Translations under genes and position numbers: made by a program | The notes under the pieces: model-generated | Seen by the model: only the letters and a program-made list of their open reading frames with translations | Told to the model about the DNA's origin: nothing | Database searches by the model: none | Part shown: piece by piece, positions 43,864 to 53,676 of the stretch | Position numbering within the stretch: position 1 is the stretch's first letter | Layout: the number at the start of each line of letters is the position of its first letter | Origin: Bacillota bacterium | GTDB taxonomy: Bacteria; Bacillota; Clostridia; Peptostreptococcales; Anaerovoracaceae | Direction: 5' to 3' | Length of the DNA: 64,000 bases | Assembly (NCBI GenBank): GCA_017438285.1 | Contig: JAFRVY010000065.1 | Location: 1 to 64,000, forward strand

Positions 43864-45456
43864 ATGGCATTTACGTCGTTATACTTTTTAATATTTGCAA
43901 TCATTTGTGTTGCGCTGTATTATTTCGTCCCGCAAAACTGGAGATGGGTCGTTCTGCTTGCCGCGAGTTACGCCTTCTACCTGCTGTCCAGTCCGAAGAC
44001 ATTCGTTTTTATTCTGCTGACTACGGCAGTTACTTACCTGGGAGGAAGATATATCGGCAGCTGCAATGCGCAGCACACGGCATATATTGATGCGCACAAG
44101 GCGGAACTTTCCAGAGAAGAAAAGAAAGAAATCAAGGCATCATCACAGAAAAAGAAACGCAAGATGGTCGCGCTGATTCTCGTTCTGGACTTTGGGATTC
44201 TGGCAGTACTGAAGTATTTCAGGTACTATCTGCAGGCTGCAGGGCTGTTTGATACGGGTGAGCTTTTGATCCCTCTGGGTATTTCATTTTACACCTTCCA
44301 GTCAGCAGCCTACATATTCGATCTCTATCGAAATAAAATAGAGCCCGATACAAACGTTGCCAAGTTTGCACTGTTTACGGCGTTCTTTCCGCAAATCGTT
44401 CAGGGGCCAATTTCAAGGTACGATCAGCTTGCACATCAGTTATATGAAGGGCATAGCTTTCAGTTTAGAAATCTGACCCACGGAGCCCAGCTGATGCTGT
44501 GGGGCTTTTTCAAAAAGCTCGTCATAGCGGACAGGATAGACATCCTTTGCGACCAGGTCTTTGACAACTACACGGACTATACGGGCGGCGCGGTATTCGT
44601 TGCTCTGCTGTTCTATACCATACAGATATATGCTGACTTCAGCGGAGGAATCGATATCGCGAGAGGTATCGCCCAATGCATGGGGATCGAGATGACGCAC
44701 AACTTCCGCAGACCGTATTTTTCACACGATCTGTCAGAATTCTGGAACAGGTGGCACATCTCCCTTTCGCACTGGTGCAGAGATTATATTTTTTACCCGG
44801 TTGCCATGTCAAAGTTCTTTGGCAAGGCGGGCAAAAGCCTGAGAAATGTTTTTGGGGACAGGATCGGGAAGTTATTTCCGGTTATCATAGCGCAGTACTG
44901 TACGTTCATCACCATTGGGCTATGGCATGGAGCGGCGTTCAAGTATGTTGCATATGGTCTTTACAACGGGACGGTCATCGTACTTGGGCTTCTCTTTGAG
45001 CCTTTGCTCAGAGGCATTCTGGAAAAACTTCATATCAATGCCTCATCGAGGGCGTGGAAGGGCTTCCAGATCGTCAGAACATTTTTCATAGTTGTATGTG
45101 GGAGAGCATTCCCAAGGGCTGCGTCATTTGGCGTTGCCGTGACGATGTTCTTCTCTATGTTCCGATTGAATCATGGCGTACCGTTCCTTGAGACAGTCAT
45201 GAATCTGGGGCTGACGCCTTTGGACTTCCTGATCATCGGAGGATGCTGCATCATCTGGCTTCTGATCAGCATCTATGAGGAACGTGATGCGCGAATCAAC
45301 GGAGGAGACGGAAGCAAAGCCTTCCGTGAAATGATGGACAGGCTGCCGCTGCCTGCAAGGTGGGCGATACTGCTGGCAGGATTTGGACTTGTCCTTATGC
45401 TGGGGATCTACGGACCCGGATACGATGCGGCGGCGTTTATTTATAGAGGCTTTTAA
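43864..45456 (+). CDS. MBOAT O-acyltransferase, DltB/AlgI-type
   Basis: A 530-residue polytopic membrane acyltransferase. The MBOAT core includes LGISFYTFQSAAYIFD, a QIVQGPISRYDQ stretch, FNRP-like MTHNFRRPY, SEFWNRWHISLSHWCRDYIFYP and the catalytic histidine in GLWHGAAFKY near residue 355. AlgI and DltB pass acyl groups across the membrane to extracellular acceptors. With the preceding carrier protein it forms a two-gene module that probably acylates the exported polymer. A second MBOAT follows at 52253, so two separate acylations are possible. Confidence 0.93.
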   Translation: MAFTSLYFLIFAIICVALYYFVPQNWRWVVLLAASYAFYLLSSPKTFVFILLTTAVTYLGGRYIGSCNAQHTAYIDAHKAELSREEKKEIKASSQKKKRKMVALILVLDFGILAVLKYFRYYLQAAGLFDTGELLIPLGISFYTFQSAAYIFDLYRNKIEPDTNVAKFALFTAFFPQIVQGPISRYDQLAHQLYEGHSFQFRNLTHGAQLMLWGFFKKLVIADRIDILCDQVFDNYTDYTGGAVFVALLFYTIQIYADFSGGIDIARGIAQCMGIEMTHNFRRPYFSHDLSEFWNRWHISLSHWCRDYIFYPVAMSKFFGKAGKSLRNVFGDRIGKLFPVIIAQYCTFITIGLWHGAAFKYVAYGLYNGTVIVLGLLFEPLLRGILEKLHINASSRAWKGFQIVRTFFIVVCGRAFPRAASFGVAVTMFFSMFRLNHGVPFLETVMNLGLTPLDFLIIGGCCIIWLLISIYEERDARINGGDGSKAFREMMDRLPLPARWAILLAGFGLVLMLGIYGPGYDAAAFIYRGF

Positions 45457-45477
45457 CGGTTATAAAGGAGACTTGTT

Positions 45478-48063
45478 TTGGCAGATTTAACGAATGAAAT
45501 CAAATACAAATTAAGCGTGATTCTCGCGAAGGGAGGAAGCACGAAAGAGCTCAAGGGCGTCATGGACAGTCTTGTTGCACAGGATGGGCTGAAACCTGAG
45601 GATCTGCAGATCATCTACTTCGATGAAGCGGCCGAAGGTCCGGATGCGACGCTGAAGGAATACGAAGATCGCGGACTCGCGATCACAAAAGTGTCCGGCA
45701 GTCAGGATGCTTTGGATGTCATCGCAGGGGATAAGGTGGTCTTTTCCAACGGATTTGACGTCTGGGAAAAATCCGCCCTGCATCAATTGATCCGTTTCCT
45801 TGATGAAAAGGCAGACGACGTCGACGTCGCTCTCGGCAAGAAGGTCAGTTTCTTCGAGAAGGAGAAGAACAAGAAACCTGCCTCCACCAACGGCGAAGGC
45901 GTGATTTCCGATACGAAGAAACTGGATGCCAGACCGGCAATCGATATCAGATCGGCGATGATCAGAAGAAGTGCCCTGAAAAAAGCAGTGCCTTACTCCG
46001 GCGTGGAGACGATGGATGTGATGAGCATGCTGGTTATGGCCATCGATGTGAAAGAAAAGTACGGGTTCGTCCAGACGGCATATCTGCTGGTAAAGGATGA
46101 CTGGTTCAATACTGATCTGGCCGGATTGGCCAAATTCGCGGAAGAGGTAAGAGCTCATTCCGTTGCCGCGCACGGAGAGGTATCCAACTACGTGAACGGT
46201 GTCCTCAGCCGAATGGTTATCCGTGCGATCACGCAGGAGGCCTTTGAGGATGATGTGAAAAAAACGCTGCAGGATCTTCCTGATAAGGCGATCTTTAACT
46301 GCTTCAAAGCCACACCAACGCAGATCAAATATGCCTATCAACTGAAATACGGCAGAGACATCTATCCGGAATCCGAAATGAACGACAAAGGCCAGTTGAT
46401 CTTCAACGGTAACTGTGTATATGACGCATCCGGCGTCGGCGGAATCACAGTGAAGATCATCGATCTGGATGCAGAAAGCAAGACGATCACCTTTGAGGGC
46501 TATACAAACCTTACCATTGCGGATGAAAACGTCAAAATCGTGCTCAAGGACAAAAAAGGGAATTCCTACGAAGCACAAATCATAGATTTTCCGATTCGAG
46601 ACGAGTTTGGATATAACGAGGAGAAGGTATTTACGGGGAAGAGATTCGCCGTATCCGCACCGGCGACCTTTGGAACGTCATACGAATTCTGTGTTAGATA
46701 CGAAGGCAAGGACAAGGATTACAAGACGATCGTCAAACTCGGCGCATTCACGAGACTCAACGAGAAATCGAACGCCTCCTATTTCACAAAGGACGGTTAT
46801 ATGGTTCTCTACAGAAACGGCAGGATCGTTATTCAAAAGAACAGCGGGATGAAGCATTTCAAGCAGGAAATCAAATACCTGAAGGCGATCTACGCACAGG
46901 GACTGCGAAATGTTGTCGGTTTCCGTCTGATCTACTGGCTGACCAAGCCGTTCAACTCGGGCAAGCCGATCTGGGTCGTTGTTGACAGACCGCATGTTGC
47001 CAATGACAATGGAGAACATTTCTTCAGATACCTCATGACCAGCGGGAAGCGCAGGGAAGTCAAGCCGTACTTCCTGCTCAAGAAGAGCAGTCATGATTTT
47101 GAGCGGCTGACGAAAATCGGTCCGGTTCTTGAATACGGATCAGTTAAGCACAAGGTGAAGATTTTGCACTCCAGTAAGATCATATCTGCTGCAGGCAACA
47201 ATCTGGCGCTGAACCCGTTCGGCGGAAACAAGAAGTATTATCAGGACCTGTACAATTACGATTTCGTATATCTGAGACACGGCGTGTCCCATAACGATCA
47301 GAGTTCCTGGCTGAACAGGCTGGATAAGAACATCAGGATCCTGGATACGACTTCAAAATATGAAAGGGATGCCATCCTTGCAGGCAATTATCTCTACGAT
47401 GAAAGCAGAGTCTGGCTGACCGGTCTGCCTCGCTACGACAATCTGTACGATGAGAGCAAGAATAAGATCACGATCATGCCGACGTGGAGAAAGAATCTGG
47501 AAGGACCGCTGCTCCCACACTCGTCCCAGAGAGCATACATCAGAGATTTTAAGGAAACAGATTACTACCAGTTCTATAACGGGCTGATCAATGATGAGCG
47601 CCTGCTGGATGTCATGCGTAAACACGGATACACAGGAACCTTCTATATGCATCCTGTATTTGAAAAGCAGACGAAGGATTTCCAATCCAACGATGTGTTT
47701 GAAGTCGGCGAAGGTGTAGCGGATTATCAGACGGTATTCAGAGAGAGCAATCTCATGATCACCGACTATTCCAGCGTTGCTTTTGACTTCGCTTATCTGA
47801 AGAAGCCGGTCATCTATTCCCAGTTCGATGCTGAGTCATTCTATCAGAACCACGTATGGGGCAAAGGTTACTTTACATATGAAGAGAACGGTTTCGGACC
47901 GATTACGAGAGATCTGGAGTCAACGGTTCTCACGCTGATCGATTATATAGAACATGATTGCAAAATGAAGCAGGAATATGTTGACAAGGTAGAAGACTTC
48001 TTCGCCTTTACGGATAGAAACAATTGTGAAAGAGTATATAATGCAATTCGTACAGTGAAATAG
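45478..48063 (+). CDS. GT-A-like domain fused to glycerophosphotransferase
   Basis: An 861-residue fusion. Residues about 10-120 follow the GT2 pattern (LSVILAKGG, a LVAQDGLKPEDLQIIY strand, GDKVVFSNGFD) but the DxD metal motif is absent, so this part may be a binding rather than a catalytic domain. The middle has a beta-rich region (about 300-440). The C-terminal TagF-type domain (about 480-860) has LRHGVS, GLPRYDNL, MPTWRKN and ITDYSSVAFDF. The start is TTG at 45478 with AAAGGAG upstream. It likely adds phosphate-linked units to the polymer; the acceptor is unknown. Confidence 0.87.
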   Translation: MADLTNEIKYKLSVILAKGGSTKELKGVMDSLVAQDGLKPEDLQIIYFDEAAEGPDATLKEYEDRGLAITKVSGSQDALDVIAGDKVVFSNGFDVWEKSALHQLIRFLDEKADDVDVALGKKVSFFEKEKNKKPASTNGEGVISDTKKLDARPAIDIRSAMIRRSALKKAVPYSGVETMDVMSMLVMAIDVKEKYGFVQTAYLLVKDDWFNTDLAGLAKFAEEVRAHSVAAHGEVSNYVNGVLSRMVIRAITQEAFEDDVKKTLQDLPDKAIFNCFKATPTQIKYAYQLKYGRDIYPESEMNDKGQLIFNGNCVYDASGVGGITVKIIDLDAESKTITFEGYTNLTIADENVKIVLKDKKGNSYEAQIIDFPIRDEFGYNEEKVFTGKRFAVSAPATFGTSYEFCVRYEGKDKDYKTIVKLGAFTRLNEKSNASYFTKDGYMVLYRNGRIVIQKNSGMKHFKQEIKYLKAIYAQGLRNVVGFRLIYWLTKPFNSGKPIWVVVDRPHVANDNGEHFFRYLMTSGKRREVKPYFLLKKSSHDFERLTKIGPVLEYGSVKHKVKILHSSKIISAAGNNLALNPFGGNKKYYQDLYNYDFVYLRHGVSHNDQSSWLNRLDKNIRILDTTSKYERDAILAGNYLYDESRVWLTGLPRYDNLYDESKNKITIMPTWRKNLEGPLLPHSSQRAYIRDFKETDYYQFYNGLINDERLLDVMRKHGYTGTFYMHPVFEKQTKDFQSNDVFEVGEGVADYQTVFRESNLMITDYSSVAFDFAYLKKPVIYSQFDAESFYQNHVWGKGYFTYEENGFGPITRDLESTVLTLIDYIEHDCKMKQEYVDKVEDFFAFTDRNNCERVYNAIRTVK

Positions 48064-48081
48064 AATGGAAGGACAAGTAAA

Positions 48082-49395
48082 ATGAAAAACAAACTGCTGA
48101 AAAAAATCGAAGAAAGAACGATGAAGACATCAGTCGTCGGTCTCGGTTACGTCGGCCTGCCGCTTGCTCTTGAATACGCGAAGGCCGGGTACATCACAAA
48201 AGGCTTTGATGTATCCGAAGAGAAAGTGAAACTGATCAATGAAGGAACCAACTATATTGGTGACATCAAAGATGACGAGTTCAAGGAATATGTACAGGCA
48301 GGTAAACTGAGCGCATCAACGGACTATTCGGGAATCGCGGATATGGATTTTGTTGCCATCTGCGTTCCGAGCCCTCTGGATGAACATGGGCAGCCGGATA
48401 TGAGCTATATCGAAACGGCATCCAGAATGATCGCAGAAAACCTGTCAAAGGAGACGCTGGTCGTACTGGAATCAACGACCTATCCCGGCACGACCGAGGA
48501 GTTCGTGAAACCGATTCTCGAAAAGGGATCCGGTCTCGTATGCGGTGAAGACTTCTATCTGGGTTTTTCGCCGGAGCGAGTAGACCCGGGCAACAAAAAC
48601 TTTAAGACGAAAAACACGCTGAAAGTTATCGGCGGAATCGGAGAGGACGCGGCTGAAGTCATGTCAGCGATCTACAGTTCCGTCATCGAAGGCGGTATCT
48701 ACAAAGTCTCATCGCCGGCCGTTGCGGAAATGGAAAAGATCCTGGAGAACACCTACAGAAATATCAACATCGGTCTGGTCAATGAGATGGCGATTCTCTG
48801 CAACAAAATGGGAATCGATATCTGGGAAGTTATCGACGCAGCCAGTACGAAGCCGTACGGATACCAGCCGTTCTATCCGGGTCCGGGACTTGGAGGACAC
48901 TGCATTCCGCTGGATCCATCCTATCTTTCATGGAGAGCGAAGGAGTACAGCTTCCATACTTCCATGATCGAAAGTTCCATGGTCATCAATGACAAGATGC
49001 CGGAGTACTGTGTTGACAGATCTGCCAAGATACTGAACGAACACGAGAAACCGCTGAAGAATTCAAAGATCCTCGTCCTCGGAGTTGCATATAAGCAGGA
49101 TATCGACGATTATCGTGAGTCCGCGGCGATCAAGGTCATCGACAAGTTTGAAGAGACCGGCGCTCTGGTAGATTACTATGATCCGTATATCCCGGAATAC
49201 ACGGAAGAGGGGAAGACCAGAAAGGGAATCGACAAGATCGATCCTTCGATCATCAGCGGTTATGATCTGGTAGTCATTACGACGGCACATAGCGATTTTG
49301 ACTACGATATGATCCAGAAGAACAGCAAAGCGATATTCGATACACGCAATGCGATGAAGAACGTTATTGAAAGAGGAAATATAGAGGTCCTTTAA
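48082..49395 (+). CDS. UDP-N-acetylhexosamine 6-dehydrogenase, WbpA-like
   Basis: NAD-dependent nucleotide-sugar dehydrogenase that oxidises C6 of a UDP-HexNAc to the uronic acid. The 437-residue protein has GLGYVGLPLA at the NAD site, ESTTYPGTTEE, FSPERVDPGN and the active-site C274 in GGHCIPLDP. The STTYPGTTEE and SPERVDPGN forms fit WbpA/WbpO-type UDP-GlcNAc or UDP-GalNAc dehydrogenases better than UDP-glucose dehydrogenase. No 2-epimerase is next to it, so a ManNAcA route is not supported. It implies an amino-uronic acid in the polymer. Confidence 0.9.
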   Translation: MKNKLLKKIEERTMKTSVVGLGYVGLPLALEYAKAGYITKGFDVSEEKVKLINEGTNYIGDIKDDEFKEYVQAGKLSASTDYSGIADMDFVAICVPSPLDEHGQPDMSYIETASRMIAENLSKETLVVLESTTYPGTTEEFVKPILEKGSGLVCGEDFYLGFSPERVDPGNKNFKTKNTLKVIGGIGEDAAEVMSAIYSSVIEGGIYKVSSPAVAEMEKILENTYRNINIGLVNEMAILCNKMGIDIWEVIDAASTKPYGYQPFYPGPGLGGHCIPLDPSYLSWRAKEYSFHTSMIESSMVINDKMPEYCVDRSAKILNEHEKPLKNSKILVLGVAYKQDIDDYRESAAIKVIDKFEETGALVDYYDPYIPEYTEEGKTRKGIDKIDPSIISGYDLVVITTAHSDFDYDMIQKNSKAIFDTRNAMKNVIERGNIEVL

Positions 49396-49397
49396 GT

Positions 49398-51020
49398 ATG
49401 GATTTTAAGCCTTGCGAAATTGAATCAAGCAAAACGAAGACGAAGCTTTTGCGTCTCAGAATAAAGGGCAGTTCATTGCAGGTCGATGCGCAGTGCAAGA
49501 AAGACGGCAGGAAATGGGTCGGATTCTGCATGGCGTATAAACACAAGATCCCTGAAGACCGGGAGGCCTATCTGATCGACTTTCGAAACCAAAAGACAGA
49601 AGGGAAAAACCTGATTTTTTCGGCTGTCATCGATTTGGATTCGTTCCCGTTCAGAAGTGCAAACTGGTCTTTGTATCTCGCCTATGAGGAAGACGGCAAA
49701 CTCTATGGATGCAAGATGACGAGAGATAAGGGGCGGCAGCGCAAATTCAAGGATTTTCTCTTTGATGACTGCCATACAAGAGGCGACTACGTCATTTTCC
49801 CTTATTACACGAAGAGCGGCAACGTCAATATCAGATACAGAGAAAAGAACAGATACGACGGCAATGACCGGAAGTTCAAGGAGATTGTCGCGAGAGCTGT
49901 ATACGCTGTCAGGCGCGGTCATTATGACAGGAAGAACATCTACCTCGTCCACGAGAAGCGATGCAATAAAGCGCAGGACAACGGGTATTATCTGTTCATG
50001 CATGCTATGGAGAATGATACCGAAAAGAAAATGGGCGCCTCGATCTATTACGTTATAGAAAAGGATGCGCCTGATTACAACAAGATCCGTCAGTACGATA
50101 AAAATGTGATCGATTTCATGAGCATCAAGTACATGATCTATCTTCTTGCGTGCAAGGCGCTCATAAGCTCGGAGTCGAGAAATCACGCTTATGTATGGCA
50201 GACGAGAGAAAGCATTATCGCCCCATGTATCGAGAAGAAAAAGCATGTTTTCCTGCAGCATGGAATTCTGGCGCTGAAGCAGTTGGGCAGTCAGTTTTTT
50301 GCAAAGAACATGAAGTCTCAGCTTGTCACCGTCAGTTCAAGGCGGGAAGCGGATATCGTCCGCGACTATCTCGGCTACGACGAATCGGCGATCGTGGACA
50401 CGGGATATGCCCGATTTGACGCTTTGGAAGATGTATCTTCAAACTACAAGGAAATACTGCTCATGCCGACATTCAGACCGTGGGTCTTCGGTGTCGAAAG
50501 AGATGTTTTCGTCAAAAGCGATTACTATGACCGATATATGGAGTTTATCAACGCACCGCGTTTGAGCCAATTGTTAGTGGAAAACGGCATCACGCTGAAT
50601 CTGTATCAGCATCCTTCCATTTCAGAACATACAGACGCTTTTCACAGCAATTGTCCAAACGTCAGAATCGTCTATAACGGGGAAGTACCTCTCGATGAAC
50701 TGATGATGCGCTGCAGTCTCCTGATCACGGACTATTCCAGTATCGTATGGGATGTCCTGTACATGGGTAAGCCGACTGTGTTCTATCAGTACGACAGAGA
50801 GCGCTACGATGACGTGTGGGGAAGCTACATCGATCTTGAAACGGAGCTTCCGGGCGAGAACGCAACGGATTGCGATACGCTGATCGATCTGGTTGCATCG
50901 TACATCGACAGCGGATTTAAAATGAATGAGGCTTATGAGCCGATGAGAAAAGTATATTATAGCCACTTAGATAGAGATAACTGTAAGAGAATCTGGGAAG
51001 AGATCATCAGGAAGAATTGA
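49398..51020 (+). CDS. CDP-glycerol glycerophosphotransferase-family protein
   Basis: A 540-residue protein. The N-terminal 140 residues are a beta-rich region (about 10-110) resembling the middle regions of the larger family members; the TagF-type GT-B domain follows (about 160-540) with LQHGILALKQLG, GYARFDAL, LMPTFRPW and ITDYSSIVWD. Catalytic histidine and nucleotide-binding residues are kept. It starts 2 bases after the dehydrogenase and stops 1 base before the ATP-grasp gene, so it is firmly in the operon. Its specificity cannot be read from sequence. Confidence 0.88.
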   Translation: MDFKPCEIESSKTKTKLLRLRIKGSSLQVDAQCKKDGRKWVGFCMAYKHKIPEDREAYLIDFRNQKTEGKNLIFSAVIDLDSFPFRSANWSLYLAYEEDGKLYGCKMTRDKGRQRKFKDFLFDDCHTRGDYVIFPYYTKSGNVNIRYREKNRYDGNDRKFKEIVARAVYAVRRGHYDRKNIYLVHEKRCNKAQDNGYYLFMHAMENDTEKKMGASIYYVIEKDAPDYNKIRQYDKNVIDFMSIKYMIYLLACKALISSESRNHAYVWQTRESIIAPCIEKKKHVFLQHGILALKQLGSQFFAKNMKSQLVTVSSRREADIVRDYLGYDESAIVDTGYARFDALEDVSSNYKEILLMPTFRPWVFGVERDVFVKSDYYDRYMEFINAPRLSQLLVENGITLNLYQHPSISEHTDAFHSNCPNVRIVYNGEVPLDELMMRCSLLITDYSSIVWDVLYMGKPTVFYQYDRERYDDVWGSYIDLETELPGENATDCDTLIDLVASYIDSGFKMNEAYEPMRKVYYSHLDRDNCKRIWEEIIRKN

Positions 51021-51021
51021 C

Positions 51022-52251
51022 ATGAGTTCGATCAAAGAAAAGTACCAAGAGTGGAGAATGATCCGTCTGATCATGCAGAAGACGGGTTGGACAAAAGAAG
51101 AAACGTTGCGCAGATTAGCAAAGGCGGGCAAGTATGGAATCGATATGAAGACATACGTCACGCTGGGATATTGGAATGTTCCGGAGGAGAAACTCAGGAA
51201 ATTCCATCGAAAGAGCAAGCGCAGAAAGAGTATCGCCAAACGCGTTGCTGAGAAACACGGCGGTGATCCTGTTGACATAGAAAGACAGATCATTGAGGCG
51301 AAATTCACAAGAGAGCTGAGAATTGGTTTCTTCGAAAAGTACGAATGGGATCTTCTTTCTGATGAAGAAAAAGACAAGATGTTCCTGCGGCCTCAGTCCA
51401 GAGAAATGAGCAGGAAATTCAAGACGATGGATTCCGATAAGGACATCTTCGATGACAAGATCAGATTTAACACGAATTTTCCTGAGTTCATTCGCAGGAA
51501 GTGGTTCGCCTGTGTCGAGATGCCTTATGATGAGTTCAGTGAGTTGATCAAAGAGTTCCACACAGGTGATTTCATTCTGAAACCACAGATTTCGAGCGGC
51601 GGCAAAGGCATCGAAAAACTGCCGGTGCCGACAAACGATGAAGAGATGCGCCAGACGTATGATCATGTTATGGAAGTGAACCAGAAGATGCATAAGGGCA
51701 CCGGCTGCTTCATCGAAGAATGCATACGTCAGCATCCGGAGATGAACCGTCTGTATGGGGATTCCGTCAACACTGTTCGTGTGGTAACCCTGCTTTTGCA
51801 TGACCAGTTCAAGATTTTGTACGCTGCCTGCCGTATGGGCGTGGATGGAAACATCACAGATAACGCCAGCCAGGGCGGTATGTGTGTCAGCGTCGACATC
51901 AATACAGGCAGATTTGATACAGTGGCCGCAAACAAAAAGGGAGAACCTGTCACACACCATCCAACGACAGGCACTGAGATGCTGGGCTTCCAGATTCCTT
52001 ATTGGGATGAGGTGGTTCAGATGGTTGAAAAGATCCACAGAAAGACCTTTGCGATCGCCGGACTGGGATATGCCGGGTGGGATGTCGCGATAGCGGAAGA
52101 CGGGCCTTTGATCATAGAAGGCAACAACTGGCCGTCGCCATCGCTGCTGCAACTGCCGAAATACGTAGATCACAAGGAAGGCGTCAGATATATCGTAGAC
52201 CCGTATCTCGATGATGCTGTAGAAGGACTTAGGGAGACGACGAAGGAATAG
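51022..52251 (+). CDS. sugar-transfer-associated ATP-grasp protein
   Basis: A 409-residue ATP-grasp enzyme of the type found in polysaccharide loci (Pfam ATPgrasp_ST by recollection). Features are a charged N-terminal helical region (about 1-130), DFILKPQISSGGKGI in the lid, SVNTVRVVTLL, NASQGGMCVSVD, GYAGWDVAIAEDGPLIIEGN and NWPSPSLLQLP, the last two holding the metal ligands. It probably joins a carboxylic acid, such as an amino acid, to an amine or hydroxyl on the glycan precursor. It is packed 1 base from genes on both sides, immediately before an MBOAT gene. Confidence 0.87.
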   Translation: MSSIKEKYQEWRMIRLIMQKTGWTKEETLRRLAKAGKYGIDMKTYVTLGYWNVPEEKLRKFHRKSKRRKSIAKRVAEKHGGDPVDIERQIIEAKFTRELRIGFFEKYEWDLLSDEEKDKMFLRPQSREMSRKFKTMDSDKDIFDDKIRFNTNFPEFIRRKWFACVEMPYDEFSELIKEFHTGDFILKPQISSGGKGIEKLPVPTNDEEMRQTYDHVMEVNQKMHKGTGCFIEECIRQHPEMNRLYGDSVNTVRVVTLLLHDQFKILYAACRMGVDGNITDNASQGGMCVSVDINTGRFDTVAANKKGEPVTHHPTTGTEMLGFQIPYWDEVVQMVEKIHRKTFAIAGLGYAGWDVAIAEDGPLIIEGNNWPSPSLLQLPKYVDHKEGVRYIVDPYLDDAVEGLRETTKE

Positions 52252-52252
52252 T

Positions 52253-53668
52253 ATGTTATTTTCCAGTACTGTTTTCATTTTCATCTTTTTGCCCGTAGTA
52301 CTGTTTTTGTATTATACGATTCTGAAACCAAGCCGCACGCTGCAGAATGTATTTCTGTTTATTGCGAGTTTATTTTTCTATGCCTGGGGCGAACCGAAAT
52401 TTGTCTTTGTCATGATGCTGTCCATCGTCATGAACTGGATGTTCGGCATTCTTGTTGACAAATACAGAGACACTCGCGCAAGCAAACTGATCATCGTTGG
52501 AGATCTGTTTGTGAACCTGGGCATCATTTTTATTTTTAAATACCTCATGTTCACGATGGAAAATGCCAAAATGGTGTTCAGCGGACTGAATGACATCACT
52601 CTGCCTGTAATCGAACTGCCGATCGGAATATCCTTCTTTACGTTCCAGGCCATTTCCTATGTCGTGGACATTTACAGAAAAGACGGTGAGGTCCAGAAGA
52701 ACATCCTCAATGTCGGACTGTATATCGCCATGTTCCCGCAGCTGATTGCCGGACCGATCGTCCGGTACAGGACCATTGCCGATCAGATCAAAAACAGGAA
52801 AGAAACCATCGACGACTTCTCGCAGGGAATCGTAAGGTTCGTCATCGGATTGAGCAAAAAGGTCCTGATCGCCAACAACATGGCAATCGTGGCGGATTTT
52901 GCTTTTGAAACGGCAGGGGAGAATTCGATGCTTCTCGCATGGCTCGGCGCCATTGCATACACCTTCCAGATCTATTTTGATTTCAGCGGTTATTCGGACA
53001 TGGCAATCGGACTTGGCAAGATGTTCGGATTCCACTTTCTCGAGAACTTCAATTATCCATATATTTCAAAGTCTGCGACCGAATTCTGGAGAAGGTGGCA
53101 CATCTCTCTGGGAACCTGGTTCAGAGATTACCTGTACATACCGCTTGGCGGAAACAGGACTGCCACATCGGCACGTCACGTATTCAATATATTCATCGTT
53201 TGGCTCTGCACAGGAATCTGGCACGGAGCCAACTGGACCTTTATCTGCTGGGGACTGATGTACTTCTGTCTGCTGATTTTTGAGAAGTATTCCCCATTTG
53301 ATGTCAAAGACGAACATCACAAACACAGGATCATCAAGCACATTTACCTGCTGTTCTTCACAGTATGCGGATGGGTCATCTTCCGTGCGGAAAATCTGCC
53401 GCAGGCGATCCAGTACTACGGTGATATGTTCAGTCTGGACTCCGGCCTGATCAGCGATGGGTTCATCGAATACTTCAGACAGTATGCGGTCTATCTCGCC
53501 GCGGCAACGATAGGGTGCATGCCTGTCGTACCAAAATTGAAAGAGAAATTTGGAGACAATATGCTCCTGAATATTCTGGCTGTCATATGTCTCGTGATAC
53601 TGTTCCTGTGCTCGGTATCATTCATCGTTAAGAGTACATACAACCCGTTTATCTACTTTAATTTCTAG
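52253..53668 (+). CDS. MBOAT O-acyltransferase, AlgI-type
   Basis: A 471-residue MBOAT protein. The first line resembles AlgI: LPVVLFLYYTIL, IGISFFTFQAISYVVDIYRK, MFPQLIAGPIVRYR, FNYPYISKSATEFWRRWHISLGTWFRDYLYIPLGGNR and the catalytic H near 322 in GIWHGANWTF. About 11 membrane helices. It is more AlgI-like than the copy at 43864. The following gene encodes a DHHW/AlgJ-like partner, so together they parallel AlgI-AlgJ/X acetylation of alginate, here probably acetylating the exported wall polymer. Confidence 0.93.
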   Translation: MLFSSTVFIFIFLPVVLFLYYTILKPSRTLQNVFLFIASLFFYAWGEPKFVFVMMLSIVMNWMFGILVDKYRDTRASKLIIVGDLFVNLGIIFIFKYLMFTMENAKMVFSGLNDITLPVIELPIGISFFTFQAISYVVDIYRKDGEVQKNILNVGLYIAMFPQLIAGPIVRYRTIADQIKNRKETIDDFSQGIVRFVIGLSKKVLIANNMAIVADFAFETAGENSMLLAWLGAIAYTFQIYFDFSGYSDMAIGLGKMFGFHFLENFNYPYISKSATEFWRRWHISLGTWFRDYLYIPLGGNRTATSARHVFNIFIVWLCTGIWHGANWTFICWGLMYFCLLIFEKYSPFDVKDEHHKHRIIKHIYLLFFTVCGWVIFRAENLPQAIQYYGDMFSLDSGLISDGFIEYFRQYAVYLAAATIGCMPVVPKLKEKFGDNMLLNILAVICLVILFLCSVSFIVKSTYNPFIYFNF

Positions 53669-53676
53669 GAGCAGGG

